Assembly (NCBI GenBank): GCA_000337115.1
Contig: AOIR01000064.1
Location: 11,289-62,203, forward strand
Source: Natrinema thermotolerans DSM 11552
GTDB taxonomy: Archaea > Halobacteriota > Halobacteria > Halobacteriales > Natrialbaceae
Length of the DNA: 50,915 bases
Reading direction: 5' to 3'
Shown: in pieces, positions 22,584 through 32,275 of the stretch
Layout: every line of letters starts with the position of its first letter
Position numbering within the stretch: the stretch's first letter is position 1
The notes under the pieces: generated by a model
The model's input: the letters and a program-made list of their open reading frames with translations, nothing else
What the model was told of the DNA's origin: nothing
The model's database searches: none
Program-made: the position numbers and the translations under genes

Positions 22584-23166
22584 TCGCCTCCCCGCTGTGT
22601 GCGCCGGCCGTGTCCGCCTCGGCGGGTACTCGCCGCCGAATGTCGAAGACGCAGGCGTCGTCGCCCTCGTGCATACAGGTCCGCTCCTCGGCGACGAGGT
22701 CCTCGTCGAAGCGGTCGGCGACGCCCTGGATCGCGCCGCGAGCCACGTCACAGAGGTTCCGGTCCGAATCGTAGGTGATCCGGACCCGGTTCTCGTCGAC
22801 CCGCTCCGACCGAATGCGCGGGGTCGTCAGCGTCGTCATGTCCCGGGTCCGCAGTGAGGTATGGAACCGCTGGATGTTCGCGATGAGTTCGAGCCCCTCC
22901 CAGTCGTCGTCGATGTGGAGGTCGTAGGTCTCGAGCAACGCGGGGACGACCCACCGCCCGTACTGGGTGAGGATCGTCCGCGGGCTCTGATCCGTGAGGT
23001 CGCCAGCAGTACGGGCGATCTCGTAGACGTCGCCGTCCGGATAGACCGTGACCGGGACGTAGACCTTCTCCTCGATGTCAGCCTCGTCCTGAATCGCTAG
23101 CCAGGCGTCCTCGCCGTAGGTATCGACGACGAACGACTGGAGCGTCTGCAGGATTATGCCGTGCAT
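22576..23166 (-). CDS. H-NOX (heme NO/O2-binding) sensor protein
   Basis: A 196-residue haem sensor starting MHGIILQTLQSFVVDTYGED, the classical H-NOX N-terminus. The proximal haem ligand is H102 (IQRFHTSLRTR), and the propionate-binding Y-x-S-x-R motif is Y132-D-S134-D-R136. A C-terminal extension (residues 160-196) has two Cys (C164, C172) before an acidic tail; these residues are close to those of zinc/redox variants, but that is speculative. It would bind NO, or O2 if a distal H-bond donor exists. It is first in a two-gene operon with a methyl-accepting transducer, so gas-dependent taxis is the obvious role. Confidence 0.9.
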   Translation of the reverse strand: MHGIILQTLQSFVVDTYGEDAWLAIQDEADIEEKVYVPVTVYPDGDVYEIARTAGDLTDQSPRTILTQYGRWVVPALLETYDLHIDDDWEGLELIANIQRFHTSLRTRDMTTLTTPRIRSERVDENRVRITYDSDRNLCDVARGAIQGVADRFDEDLVAEERTCMHEGDDACVFDIRRRVPAEADTAGAHSGEAND

Positions 23167-23414
23167 TCCGCCTCCCCCCGTCCCGCGTCCCCGACGACGG
23201 TCGCTCCGAACACATCTGATTTCACGATTAGTAACCCTTCTTATGAACGTACTCGGTTAGGTTTTCACCCTGCACTGTTGGGTACCGGAATCGGGCGTGA
23301 GAGTCACCCGCTCGGCTCGAATCGGCGAGGCCGGCCGAGGTCGATGCCGCCGCCTGATTCCGATTACGAGCGGGAATCAGTACGTATAAGTCGACTGATT
23401 AATATCGATCAACC

Positions 23415-24449
23415 GTGAGCGACCTCGGAAAAATCGATCGCGCGTTCTTCGACCGCCACATCGCGCCGAACCTCGGTGCCGACCGCGACGACGTCGCCGT
23501 CGGGCCGACCCACGGCATCGACTTCGGCGTCCTCGATATCGACGACCGCGCGCTGGTCACCGCCACCGATCCCCTCTCGATCCTGCCTGCCTTGGGCCTC
23601 GAGCGGGCCGCACGGTTCGCCCTCGATCTCGTCCTCGCGGACGTGGCCGTCAGCGGCGTCCCCCCGTCACATCTCTCGATCTGTTTCACCCTGCCCGAAT
23701 CGATGACCGACGACGAGTTCGCGACGGTCTGGGAGACGATCCACGCCGAGTGTGCGGACCTCGGCGTCGCCGTCGTGACCGGCCACACGGCGCGATACGC
23801 CGACCCGTCCCACCCGTGGGTCGGCGCGGCCACCGCGATGGGCGTCGGCGACCACGGCGACATCGTTCGGCCCGACGGGGCCCGTCCCGGCGACCGGCTC
23901 CTCCTGACGAACGGCCCCGCCGTCGAGGCCGTCGGCCTGCTGAGTACCCTCTTCGGCGAGGAGATCGACTGTCCCGCCGAGACGATCTCGGCCGCTCAGG
24001 ACCGCCTCGAGGAGGTCTACGCCGTTCGGGACGCCCTCACGGCGGCCGCCGCGGGGCCGGTCCGGGCGATGCACGACGTGACCGAGGGCGGCCTCGCGGG
24101 CGCGTTGAACGAGATGGCCGACGGGGCCGACGCCCGGTTCGCGATCGACCGCGACGCCGTCCCGCTGCGCCCCGGCGTCCGCGAGGTCTGTTCGGCGCTC
24201 GAGATCGATCCCTGGGCGGCGACAAGCTGTGGCTCGCTACTGATCGCGGTCGACCCCGACGGCGTCGCCGACGTCCGCGAGGCGCTCGCGGATCGGGGGA
24301 CGCCGGTCGCCGAGATCGGCCGGGTCGAGGCGCTCGAGGACGACGGCGGCGAGGTGCTGGTCGACGGGGACCGGCTCGCGCACCCGAACGCCGATCCCTC
24401 GTGGGACGCCTACGCGGAGTTGGCCGCCGCGGCGAGCGACGGCTCGTAA
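23415..24449 (+). CDS. AIR synthase-like (PurM/HypE/ThiL superfamily) protein
   Basis: A 344-residue protein of the PurM ATP-binding superfamily. The N-terminal half has DDVAVGPTHGIDFGVLDIDD, FALDLVLADVAVSGVPPSHL and VVTGHTARYADPSHPW; the C-terminal half has RAMHDVTEGGLAGALNEMAD and the ATSCGSLLIAV strand. The HDVTEGG motif is the Mg-ATP site of HypE and AIR synthase-related proteins. The HypE C-terminal Cys tail is absent, and no hydrogenase genes are near, so the substrate is unknown. The GTG at 23415 lies about 27 nt after GTATAAG, fitting a leaderless start. Its TAA abuts the stop of the convergent PQQ-propeller gene with no spacer. Confidence 0.85.
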   Translation: MSDLGKIDRAFFDRHIAPNLGADRDDVAVGPTHGIDFGVLDIDDRALVTATDPLSILPALGLERAARFALDLVLADVAVSGVPPSHLSICFTLPESMTDDEFATVWETIHAECADLGVAVVTGHTARYADPSHPWVGAATAMGVGDHGDIVRPDGARPGDRLLLTNGPAVEAVGLLSTLFGEEIDCPAETISAAQDRLEEVYAVRDALTAAAAGPVRAMHDVTEGGLAGALNEMADGADARFAIDRDAVPLRPGVREVCSALEIDPWAATSCGSLLIAVDPDGVADVREALADRGTPVAEIGRVEALEDDGGEVLVDGDRLAHPNADPSWDAYAELAAAASDGS

Positions 24450-25652
24450 TCACGAGAGAACGATCAACTCGGCGGTTTCCGTCTCGGTTCCGAAGACGTT
24501 CGTTGTCACGAACAGCTTCGAGTCGGCCGCGGTGACGAAGCCGACCGCGCCGGTGGGTTCGTACTCGAACCGGAGGTGGCGGGTTCGGTACGATCGAACC
24601 CCGATCCCACCCTCGATGTCGATCGCGCGGAGCCGATCGCCGCCGACGTACACCGTGTCGCCGACGACGATCGGCGGATTGTGCGCGCTCTCGTCGAGAT
24701 CGAGCCGCCAGCGAACGCTCCCGTCGGCCAGGTTGAGCGCGAACACCCGCGGTCCCGAGCGCGCGAGCAGTGTCTCGTGGGCGATAGCGATGCCGTCGTT
24801 GCCGAACCCGCCGATCTCGGTCTCCCACGCCCGCGCTCCGTCCGGTTCGAAGTACACGACCGTCCCGTCGCCGCCGACGACGGCGATGCCCCACTCGGAC
24901 CCGCTCTGGTCCAGTGACCGCACCGCCGGACCGCTCCGAATGCCGGCCTCGACGGTTCGCCGCCACTGGACGGTCCCCCACTCGTCGACGGCGTACAACT
25001 CGCCGCCGTCGGTCGCGACGTAGACGTAGTCAGTGTACTTCGCGAGCGAGTGCTCCGGGGTCCCCAGTAGCTCCTGTTCCCACAGGCGTTCGCCGGTTCC
25101 GGCGTCGAGTGCGTGCAGAGAGTTGCCGCCGGCCGTGAAGACGCGGCCGTTCTCCCCGTCGTCGGTGACCAGTAGCGACCCCTGTCCGATGGTCGCCTCG
25201 AACGTCTCGCTCCACTCGACCGCGCCGCTCTCGAGGTCGCGAGCGGTCACCGTGTCCACTTCCGGGACGTACGCCAGCCCCTCGTACACGGTCGGTGCCC
25301 CGCGGTAGGTGTTGGCCTCGTTGTTCGGGTCGATCGACCAGCGCCGGTCCCCGCTCGTCCGATCGAACGCGACCACGTCGGTTCCGATCGTCGCGAGGAC
25401 GGTCCCGTCGACCACGACCGGGTCGGCGGTCGCGTACGCCGACTCGAGATCGACGCGCCAGTCGACGGTAGGGTCCTCGCGCGGCGCGACGCCGTCGGGG
25501 ATCGCTCTCGAGTTCCGCCGATCCGCGCCGCCCGTCGGCCACGCGTACGATTCGTCCGTCCCGGGATCGACCGACAGACCGCCGAGACAGCCCGCGGCGG
25601 TCGCGATACCGGTCGCACCGAGGGCGGCCATTACTTCGCGTCTGGAGGGCAT
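24450..25652 (-). CDS. PQQ-type beta-propeller lipoprotein
   Basis: A 400-residue protein starting MPSRREVMAALGATGIATAA followed by GCLGG: a twin-Arg-like signal with a lipobox whose Cys would be lipidated. Seven propeller repeats follow (for example DGTVLATIGTDVVAFDRTSG, GDTVYVGGDRLRAIDI). No dehydrogenase active site is visible, so a surface binding or BamB-like scaffold role is likely. The frame extends upstream to 25877, but the TATA-like CATAAAATAC at about 25690 and the signal peptide place the start at 25652. It is a paralog of the propeller at 10250. Confidence 0.82.
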   Translation of the reverse strand: MPSRREVMAALGATGIATAAGCLGGLSVDPGTDESYAWPTGGADRRNSRAIPDGVAPREDPTVDWRVDLESAYATADPVVVDGTVLATIGTDVVAFDRTSGDRRWSIDPNNEANTYRGAPTVYEGLAYVPEVDTVTARDLESGAVEWSETFEATIGQGSLLVTDDGENGRVFTAGGNSLHALDAGTGERLWEQELLGTPEHSLAKYTDYVYVATDGGELYAVDEWGTVQWRRTVEAGIRSGPAVRSLDQSGSEWGIAVVGGDGTVVYFEPDGARAWETEIGGFGNDGIAIAHETLLARSGPRVFALNLADGSVRWRLDLDESAHNPPIVVGDTVYVGGDRLRAIDIEGGIGVRSYRTRHLRFEYEPTGAVGFVTAADSKLFVTTNVFGTETETAELIVLS

Positions 25653-25722
25653 TCGATGATCGTTGGCGAGGCTAGACGAATGTATTTTATGGAACGGATG
25701 ATCGAACGCTCCGCCCCGCTGC

Positions 25723-26076
25723 TCAGACCTCGCGCAAGCCGAGGCTGTACTCGAGGGCGGTGTCGACCTCGGCCATCCGGTCGTCCGGTACCGATCCGAC
25801 GACGTCCGTGATCCTGTCGTCGATCGAGACGGTTCGAACCTGACTACAGAGCGCGACCGAGTCCTCGCGGAGGGCACACTCGTCGGCTGGAATCAGCACT
25901 TCGAAGGGATACCGCTCGTCCCCGTAGGACGTGGTGAAGGGGACGACGATCGTCGTCGGGGCGTTCTCGTTACCGACGTCGTTCTGGACGACGAGATAGG
26001 GTCTGGTCCCCCGCTGTTCGGAGCCGCGTGTCGGATCGAGTTCGACGACGACGATGTCGCCGCGGCGGACGTGCAT
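25723..26076 (-). CDS. MazF/PemK-family mRNA interferase toxin
   Basis: A 117-residue toxin. VRRGDIVVVELDPTRGSEQR followed by GTRPYLVVQND and TIVVPFTTS is the MazF/PemK SH3-like barrel with its catalytic Arg loop (RGSEQRGTRP). It cleaves mRNA at short sequence motifs. I start it at ATG 26076; GTG 26082 would add two residues and overlap the antitoxin stop as GTGA. It lies directly downstream of the AbrB/MazE-type antitoxin in one operon. Confidence 0.9.
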   Translation of the reverse strand: MHVRRGDIVVVELDPTRGSEQRGTRPYLVVQNDVGNENAPTTIVVPFTTSYGDERYPFEVLIPADECALREDSVALCSQVRTVSIDDRITDVVGSVPDDRMAEVDTALEYSLGLREV

Positions 26077-26078
26077 CG

Positions 26079-26351
26079 TCACTCCTCCCAGTCGGGTGCG
26101 TCGCCGAGGGAGGCGTTCGCTTCACGCGAGGCCCCGTCCATCTCGGCCGCGAGGTCGCGGTGGTGTTCGGCGCGGCGTCGATACCCCTCCGCGAGGTCCG
26201 CCCGCGACGTCGGTTTCTCGATGACGATCTTGTCGTCCTCCTCGCGGATCGTCACCTCGTCGCCGCCGTGGATATCGAACGCCTCTCGAAGCCGCTTCGG
26301 CAGCGTTACCTGCCCGCGATCGCCGACTTTCCGCGTTTCGTGCTCGCTCAT
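26079..26351 (-). CDS. AbrB/MazE-type antitoxin
   Basis: A 90-residue antitoxin. Residues 5-50 (TRKVGDRGQVTLPKRLREAF, then DEVTIREEDDKIVIEK) are a classical swapped-hairpin AbrB/MazE DNA-binding domain. The C-terminal part (SRADLAEGYRRRAEHHRDLA) is a basic helix that would wrap around the MazF toxin; haloarchaeal MazE proteins end with such an acidic/basic tail. It is first in the operon with the MazF gene, which follows within a few bases, and likely represses its own promoter in 26352-26517. Confidence 0.88.
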   Translation of the reverse strand: MSEHETRKVGDRGQVTLPKRLREAFDIHGGDEVTIREEDDKIVIEKPTSRADLAEGYRRRAEHHRDLAAEMDGASREANASLGDAPDWEE

Positions 26352-26517
26352 ACGTATTCATATCATATCCATACCCATAACGCTGCCGTCCGGACTGCGT
26401 GTCGCCGTTCGAAACCGACCTCGACGGGACCTGCCGGTCCCCGATCCGCCGACGGGTCCGCCTCGAGCGACCGCGGGCAAGGCGTACCCGTCTCGAGGTC
26501 GTATCCCGCCGTGACCG

Positions 26518-26715
26518 ATGAGCGACCTCGAACGGGAGAAGGCGGCGATCGTCGACGAACTCGAGGGGGAACGATACACGCACAAGGCACTCAGAGAGCG
26601 GGTCGCGGACCGACACGACTGCAGCGAGGCGGCCGTCAGTCGCGCGATCTCGGCGCTCCACGACGCGGGCGTGATCGAACACAAACAGGGATTTTTCGAA
26701 CTCACCGACGACTGA
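26518..26715 (+). CDS. Small winged-helix protein
   Basis: A 65-residue single-domain winged helix: LEREKAAIVDELEGERYTHK, then an HTH with the recognition helix in CSEAAVSRAISALHDAGVIE, then a wing (HKQGFFELTDD). Such tiny proteins probably bind DNA as dimers. It is divergent from the MazE-MazF operon, so it could share control with it, although no operator was recognised. The ATG start is the only one giving a full domain. Target unknown. Confidence 0.7.
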   Translation: MSDLEREKAAIVDELEGERYTHKALRERVADRHDCSEAAVSRAISALHDAGVIEHKQGFFELTDD

Positions 26716-26826
26716 CGGCGGGCGGTTCTCGACGACCGGACGTCCTCGAGGCGTCGATCACACCGCGGACGACTCTCAGCGTCGCTGACCATCACCGCTT
26801 AGTATAAGCCGGGAATACGGTTTCGT

Positions 26827-28188
26827 ATGCGAACACCAGCACCCGAGAGCCGGCCGGTCGCGCTGACGATCGCTGGCAGCGACTCCGGCGGCGGCGCGGG
26901 GATCCAGGCCGACCTCGCGACGATGGCCGCCCACGGCGTCTTCGGCACGTCGGCGATCACCGCCGTTACCGCACAAAATACCCGCGGCGTCGAGTCTTCG
27001 CACGTCCTCCCGACCGCGGAGATCGAGGCCCAACTCGAGGCCGTCACCGACGACTTCGCGGTCGGCGCGGCCAAGACCGGGATGCTCGCGACGACCGAGG
27101 TCATCGAGACCGTCGCCGAGTACGCACAGGAGTTCGAGTTCCCGCTGGTCGTCGACCCCGTGATGGTCGCGACCTCGGGCGATCGCCTGCTCGAGCCCGA
27201 GGCCGAACGGGCCTACGAGGAACTGCTGAGTACGGCGACGGTCGCGACGCCCAACGCCGACGAGGCCGAAGTGCTGACGGACATCGCCGTCACCGACGAG
27301 GAACGGGCCCGCGAGGCCGGCGAGGCGATCCTCGAGACGGGCGTCGACGCGGTCCTCGTGAAGGGCGGGCACGTCCCCGGCGAGCGGGTCCGGGACGTGC
27401 TGGTCACCGCGGAGACGGTCCGGACGTTCGAACACCCCCGCGTCGGGACCGAGGCCACCCACGGCTCGGGCTGTGCGCTGGCCGCCGCGATCGCGGCCCG
27501 ACTGGCCACGGGTGAACCGCTCGAGCCGGCCGTCGAGGGGGCGACGGACTTCCTTGCCCGCGCGGTTCGGTACCCCTACGATGTGGGCGAGGGTCACGGC
27601 GCGGTCAACCACATGCACCCGCTGCGAAACGACGCCGCCCGGGAACCCACCGCCGAGGAAGTGCAGGCGATCGTCGACCGGCTCGTCGCGGCCGACGTTG
27701 CCGCGCTGGTCCCCGAAGTGGGAATGAACGTCGTCGGTGCGACCCCCTACGCCGAATCCGTCGCCGAGACCGCCGCCGTCGAGGGCCGGATCACGCGGAC
27801 CCTCTCGGGGGTTCGACCCAACCGCGGGGTCCGGTTCGGGGCCTCGAGCCACATGGCTCGCTTCCTGCTGTCCGCGCGGGAGTTCGTCCCCGACCTGCGC
27901 TTTGCCGTGAACTGCCGGTTCGACGCCGACGTCGAGGCCGCACTCGAGGCCCTCGCCTGGCCGATCGCCGAGTACGATCGCGGCGATCAGCCGGCCGAGA
28001 TCAGGGAGACGGAGGGGAGTACGATGGGATGGGGTGCCCGGCAGGCGTTCGCGGACCGCGAGGAGCCCCCCGTCGCCGTCGTCGATCGCGGCGAGGTCGG
28101 CAAGGAGGCGCTCGTGAAGATCGTCGCGGCCGACCCCGAAACGCTCGCCGACCGGACGCTGGCGCTCGAGCGCGAGGTGACCCGATGA
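26827..28188 (+). CDS. thiDN: Bifunctional HMP/HMP-P kinase and thiamine-phosphate synthase, ThiD-ThiN
   Basis: A 453-residue fusion. Residues 1-265 are ThiD, a ribokinase-fold kinase: [20 protein letters not shown] at the start, VKGGHVPGE in the middle, and the catalytic [19 protein letters not shown] anion hole. It phosphorylates hydroxymethylpyrimidine twice. Residues about 275-453 are ThiN ([35 protein letters not shown]), the archaeal thiamine-phosphate synthase that replaces ThiE. The ATG is about 26 nt after GTATAAG. Its TGA overlaps the start of the F420-type oxidoreductase as ATGA. Confidence 0.95.
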   Translation: MRTPAPESRPVALTIAGSDSGGGAGIQADLATMAAHGVFGTSAITAVTAQNTRGVESSHVLPTAEIEAQLEAVTDDFAVGAAKTGMLATTEVIETVAEYAQEFEFPLVVDPVMVATSGDRLLEPEAERAYEELLSTATVATPNADEAEVLTDIAVTDEERAREAGEAILETGVDAVLVKGGHVPGERVRDVLVTAETVRTFEHPRVGTEATHGSGCALAAAIAARLATGEPLEPAVEGATDFLARAVRYPYDVGEGHGAVNHMHPLRNDAAREPTAEEVQAIVDRLVAADVAALVPEVGMNVVGATPYAESVAETAAVEGRITRTLSGVRPNRGVRFGASSHMARFLLSAREFVPDLRFAVNCRFDADVEAALEALAWPIAEYDRGDQPAEIRETEGSTMGWGARQAFADREEPPVAVVDRGEVGKEALVKIVAADPETLADRTLALEREVTR

Positions 28189-29177
28189 GCCCCGCCGACG
28201 GCGACGCGACCGCCCTCGAGACCGGCGTCATCCTCCCCCAGTACGGGACCGGGATCGACACGGTTCGGGAGACCGCACTCGAGGCCGAGCGGCTGGGCTA
28301 CGATGCGGTCTGGCTCGAGGATCACTTCCAGTCGTGGATCGGTGACCCCCGGCGAGCGACCCACGAGTGCTGGACGACGCTCAGCGCACTCGCGGAGGCC
28401 ACCGACGAGATTCGGCTAGGGACGCTCGTGACCAGTCAGTCGTACCGCCATCCCGCCCTGCTGGCGAAGATGGCGGCGGGGGTCGACCAAGTGAGCGACG
28501 GCCGGCTCGAGCTGGGGCTGGGCGGGGGCTGGTACGAGGCCGAGTACGACCGCTTCGGCTACGAGTTCCGCGAACCGCCCGCCGAACGGCTCCGACGGCT
28601 GGCCGAGACCATCGAAATCCTGCAGGGGCTGTGGACCAACGAGACCTACAGTCACGAGGGCCGACACCTCGAGGTCGACCTCGAGGACGCCTTCTGTGAA
28701 CCACAGCCGGTCCAGGAGCCCCACCCGCCGATCTGGATCGGCGGCGGTGGCGAGCAGTTCACGCTGCGGTACGCCGCCGAACTGGCCGATGGCTGGAACT
28801 ACGGGACCCTCGATCCCGCGGGCTTTGCCGACAAGCTCGACGTGTTGCGGGATCACTGCGAGAGCGAGGCCCGGTACGACGAGATACGCAAGTCCGCCGA
28901 GCTGTTCGTCTTCGTCGGGGAAACGACCGTGGACGCCGAGGCGAAGCGCGAGTCGTTCCGCGACGAGTTCCTGCCCGCCGACGGCCCGAGCGAGCCCCGG
29001 GAGTTCTTCCTGTCGGGCTACCTCGAGACGGCACCCACCGGGACGCCGGCCGAAATCCGAGAGCGGCTCGCCGACTACGCCGACGCCGGCATCGAGGAGG
29101 TCATGCTCGCGGTTCCGGACGCGGCCGACGGCGGGGACGAGAGCCTGGCGCTGCTGGCCGACGAACTCGTCGACTGA
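28185..29177 (+). CDS. LLM-class F420-dependent oxidoreductase
   Basis: A 330-residue luciferase-like TIM barrel. The N-terminus [20 protein letters not shown] is followed by [31 protein letters not shown]-type strands (here [11 protein letters not shown]), [20 protein letters not shown] and [20 protein letters not shown]. This pattern is typical of haloarchaeal enzymes that use reduced coenzyme F420. Substrate unknown. The ATGA overlap with thiDN implies co-translation, so a link to thiamine metabolism is possible but is not a known connection. A start at 28029 would run inside thiDN and is rejected. Confidence 0.9.
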   Translation: MSPADGDATALETGVILPQYGTGIDTVRETALEAERLGYDAVWLEDHFQSWIGDPRRATHECWTTLSALAEATDEIRLGTLVTSQSYRHPALLAKMAAGVDQVSDGRLELGLGGGWYEAEYDRFGYEFREPPAERLRRLAETIEILQGLWTNETYSHEGRHLEVDLEDAFCEPQPVQEPHPPIWIGGGGEQFTLRYAAELADGWNYGTLDPAGFADKLDVLRDHCESEARYDEIRKSAELFVFVGETTVDAEAKRESFRDEFLPADGPSEPREFFLSGYLETAPTGTPAEIRERLADYADAGIEEVMLAVPDAADGGDESLALLADELVD

Positions 29178-29251
29178 CTTCCCGAGGGCCGGCGTCTCGG
29201 TGTCCCGAACGCGACAGCAGAGCTATACGACAGGGTGACGACATCGTACGT

Positions 29252-30673
29252 ATGAGCGATTCGTCGCCGGTCGCGGGGACCAACGTCGACGGGGAGTCAC
29301 CGCAACTCGAGCCGACGGTCGAGACCGACGAGGCGACGATCACCGACGACGCCGAACTCGAGCGGACGCTCGGGCTCACCGGCGGCCTCGCCATCGGGAT
29401 CGGGACGATGATCGGGGCCGGCATCTTCGTCTTTCCGGGACTCGCCGCCGGGCAGGCGGGCCCTGCCGCGGCGGGCTCGTTCGCGATCGGCGCGCTCGTC
29501 GCTCTGCTGGTCGCCTTGCCGACGTCGGAACTCGCGACGGCAATGCCGAAAAGCGGGGGCGGCTACTACTACATCTCCCGCGGTCTGGGGACGCTCGCCG
29601 GGACCGTCGTCGGACTGTCGCTGTGGTTCGGGCTGGTGTTCGCGACGGCGTTTTACCTCGTCGGCTTCGGCTACTACGCAGTCGATACGCTCGCCGAACT
29701 CGGGGTCGCGGTCGGCGACGGACTCGTCATCCCGCTGGCGCTGCTGTTCGGCGCGGGTTTTACCGTGTTGAACGTCACCGGGACGGAAAACGCGGCGAAG
29801 CTCCAGAACGGGATCGTCGCGTTGCTGCTGTCGATTCTGGTCGTCTTCCTCGGGTACGGTGGCCTCGACGCCATGGGGCTCATCGGCGACCCGTCCGCGC
29901 CCGAACAGTTCGCGCCCTTCGGCACGATGCCGATACTGACGACCGCGGCGCTCGTGTTCACCTCGTATCTCGGCTTCGCACAGGTCGCGACCGTTGCCGG
30001 GGAGATGAAAGACCCCGGCCGGAACCTGCCGCTGGCGATGGTCGGCTCCGTCCTCATCGTCGGCGTCCTCTACGTGGCGACGATCTTCGTCGCGACGAGC
30101 GCCTTCGGGAGCGAACGACTCGCCGAGTTCGGCGAGACGGCCATGGTCGAGGTCGGCCGCCACTACCTCGGCGCGGCCGGTGCCGTCGCGATCGTCTTCG
30201 GCGGGCTGCTCGCGACCATGTCGAGCGCGAACGCGTCGATTCTCAGCACGTCTCGAGCCATCTACGCCGTCTCGAAGGACGCCCTGTTGCCGCGGCGGGC
30301 GAGCCACATCAACCTCCGCTACGGCACGCCACACGTCGCGCTGGGGTTGGCAGGCGGGCCGATCCTCGTGTTGGTCGCGACCGGCCGCGTGGAACTGCTC
30401 GCGGAGGTCGCTTCCTTTCTGCATCTGGTCATGTACGGGCTGATCTGCGTGGCCCTGCTCGCACTGCGCCGGAACGAACCGGAGTGGTACGATCCGGACT
30501 TCCGTACGCCCGGCTATCCCGTCGTTCCGATACTCGGCGCGCTCGCCAGCTTCGCCCTGATCGGCTTCATGCAACGCGCGTCACAGCTCATCGGCATCGC
30601 AATTATGGTCGCAGCCGCCGGGTGGTACGCCTACTACGCCCGCGACGTTACGCTCAGGGGGGCGCTCCAATGA
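29252..30673 (+). CDS. APC-superfamily amino acid permease
   Basis: A 473-residue secondary transporter with about 12 membrane helices. Helix 1 carries the APC motif [14 protein letters not shown], whose unwound part binds the substrate; [20 protein letters not shown] after helix 2 is equally diagnostic. The first 45 residues are acidic and cytosolic. The C-terminus ends at the last helix, without the Usp domain that some haloarchaeal relatives have fused on. Instead a separate universal stress protein gene overlaps its stop codon (ATGA). The ATG is about 27 nt after CTATACG. Confidence 0.92.
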   Translation: MSDSSPVAGTNVDGESPQLEPTVETDEATITDDAELERTLGLTGGLAIGIGTMIGAGIFVFPGLAAGQAGPAAAGSFAIGALVALLVALPTSELATAMPKSGGGYYYISRGLGTLAGTVVGLSLWFGLVFATAFYLVGFGYYAVDTLAELGVAVGDGLVIPLALLFGAGFTVLNVTGTENAAKLQNGIVALLLSILVVFLGYGGLDAMGLIGDPSAPEQFAPFGTMPILTTAALVFTSYLGFAQVATVAGEMKDPGRNLPLAMVGSVLIVGVLYVATIFVATSAFGSERLAEFGETAMVEVGRHYLGAAGAVAIVFGGLLATMSSANASILSTSRAIYAVSKDALLPRRASHINLRYGTPHVALGLAGGPILVLVATGRVELLAEVASFLHLVMYGLICVALLALRRNEPEWYDPDFRTPGYPVVPILGALASFALIGFMQRASQLIGIAIMVAAAGWYAYYARDVTLRGALQ

Positions 30674-31362
30674 CCCGCGTCCTCGTCCCGCTGGCGATCC
30701 TCGAGGGCGAGACGGTCCCGGCCGGCCTGCCGACGCTGCTCGCCCTGGCGGACGTGACGGTACTCGGCTATCACGTCCTGCCCGAACAGACGCCGCCGGA
30801 CCAGGCGCGCCTCCAGTACGAGGACCGGGCGACCGCCGCCCTCGACGACCTCGTCGCCGAGTTCGAAGCGGCCGGCGGCGCGGCCGATCATCGTCTCGTG
30901 TTCACTCACGACCGGGAGCAGACGATCGACCGGGTCGCCGCGGAAACGGGAGCGGACGCCTACGCCATCACTGGCGTGACCGGACCGGTCGATCGCCTCC
31001 TCGTGGCGCTCTCGGACGCCGCCGCCGTCGACCGCATCGGTTCCTTCGCCGCCGACCTGGTCGCCGGCCGCGAGATCGACGTCACGCTCTTTCTCGCGAC
31101 CGACGACGAGCCCGGCGGCCGCGAATCGCTCGAGGCGGCCGCCGAAGCCCTCGCCGCGGCCGGTATCGATGTCGAGACCGAACTCGCGGTTGACGACGCG
31201 CCGTTCGAGGCGCTTGTCGACGCCGCGGCGGACCACGACGCCATCGTCATGGGCGAGCAAGCACCGTCGCTCCGGTCGTTCCTGCTGGGCGAGGACGCCG
31301 AGCGGGTCGCCGCCGAGTCGGTCGGTCCGGTACTCATCGTCCGGAGTTCCGACGGCGCGTGA
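30670..31362 (+). CDS. Universal stress protein coupled to the permease
   Basis: A 230-residue protein starting [20 protein letters not shown]. It has two Usp-type halves; the C-terminal half ends with [20 protein letters not shown] and [10 protein letters not shown], where the nucleotide-binding G-x2-G-x9-G(S/T) motif is only partly kept. It overlaps the permease stop by ATGA. In other haloarchaea such domains are fused to APC permeases, so it probably modulates transport in response to nucleotide or energy state. A paralog converges from the right. Confidence 0.85.
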   Translation: MTRVLVPLAILEGETVPAGLPTLLALADVTVLGYHVLPEQTPPDQARLQYEDRATAALDDLVAEFEAAGGAADHRLVFTHDREQTIDRVAAETGADAYAITGVTGPVDRLLVALSDAAAVDRIGSFAADLVAGREIDVTLFLATDDEPGGRESLEAAAEALAAAGIDVETELAVDDAPFEALVDAAADHDAIVMGEQAPSLRSFLLGEDAERVAAESVGPVLIVRSSDGA

Positions 31363-31391
31363 TCACCGCGTGTGGGTGTTCCACACGGTCG

Positions 31392-32156
31392 CTACTCCTC
31401 GTTTTCGCCGCCGTGTTCCGTGTCCTCTGCCGTCGTCTCGAGGTACTCGCCGCGAATCACGAGGACCGGATCGACCGTCTCCCGTGCCAGCCGTTCGACG
31501 CGATCCCGGAAGACGTACCGGCGGATCGACGGTCGACTCTCGCCAAGGACGAGGAGGTCGTGATCCGCCGCGGCATCGAGGATCGCCGCCGTAGGCGAGT
31601 CGTCGACGACGACCGTGCTGTCGATCCGCCCGTCGTCGAGGCCAGCGGCCACCAGTTCCGACCGCGCCGTCTCGAGCAGTTCCGCGCCCGCGTCTCGCTC
31701 TCCCTCGTCGGTCGCGACGTGAAAGAGGGTGACCGTGAGCGTCGTCTCGGCGAGGACCGTACGGAGTAGTCGGGCGATGTGGTCGACGTTGACGTCGCTC
31801 CGAATCGCGACGAGAACCGTCTCGAGGACGGGCGCTGGGTTGAGGACCAGGACGGCGTCGCACGATTCCTCGACGGCGACGCGTTCGAACGTCTTCAGTC
31901 GGGAGTGGGTAAACGCCAGTCGCGACGCGACGTCGCAGCCGGCGTCCTCGAACACCGTCCGTCGCTCCGCGAGTTCGGCCTGCATGCGATCGCCGTACTG
32001 ATCGCGTGCCTGCTCCGTACCGGTCTGGTCCGGGAGTTCGCGATAGCCCAGCAGGACGACCGGGATCGACGCGAACGCGTCGACAAGCGTCCGCGGAACG
32101 CTCTCTCCCTCGAGGACGTCGACCGGGATCAACACGCGATGGGCGCGGTCTGACAT
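31392..32156 (-). CDS. Universal stress protein, convergent paralog
   Basis: A 254-residue protein (MSDRAHRVLIPVDVLEGESV) clearly similar over its length to the Usp at 30670: both have LEGE near residue 15, a FTH-R or FTHD-R segment near residue 80, and DHDLLVLGESRPS or [13 protein letters not shown] near residue 200. The ATP motif is again incomplete. It is transcribed toward its paralog with a 29-bp gap, so the pair may be an inverted duplication. The acidic tail (TTAEDTEHGGENEE) is normal for haloarchaea. Its own transporter partner is not obvious. Confidence 0.85.
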   Translation of the reverse strand: MSDRAHRVLIPVDVLEGESVPRTLVDAFASIPVVLLGYRELPDQTGTEQARDQYGDRMQAELAERRTVFEDAGCDVASRLAFTHSRLKTFERVAVEESCDAVLVLNPAPVLETVLVAIRSDVNVDHIARLLRTVLAETTLTVTLFHVATDEGERDAGAELLETARSELVAAGLDDGRIDSTVVVDDSPTAAILDAAADHDLLVLGESRPSIRRYVFRDRVERLARETVDPVLVIRGEYLETTAEDTEHGGENEE

Positions 32157-32275
32157 GACTGACGAGTGACTCTCCCACGGGCAGCGTAATATATCCCGGC
32201 CGACGACAGCCCCCTCGAGCCCCGTTTCGGCGGACGGCCGCGCGTTTTTGTAGCTCGGCCACTTAAACCAGCACC

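Noticed and set aside
26776-27852. 358-codon open frame antisense to thiDN
   Set aside because: Gly/Arg/Asp-rich low-information translation; shadow of a well-supported gene.
29297-30574. Long open frame (425 codons) antisense to the APC permease
   Set aside because: Its translation is Arg/Glu/Asp/Gln-rich without a domain and mirrors the GC-rich third positions of the permease; long antisense frames are expected in such DNA.
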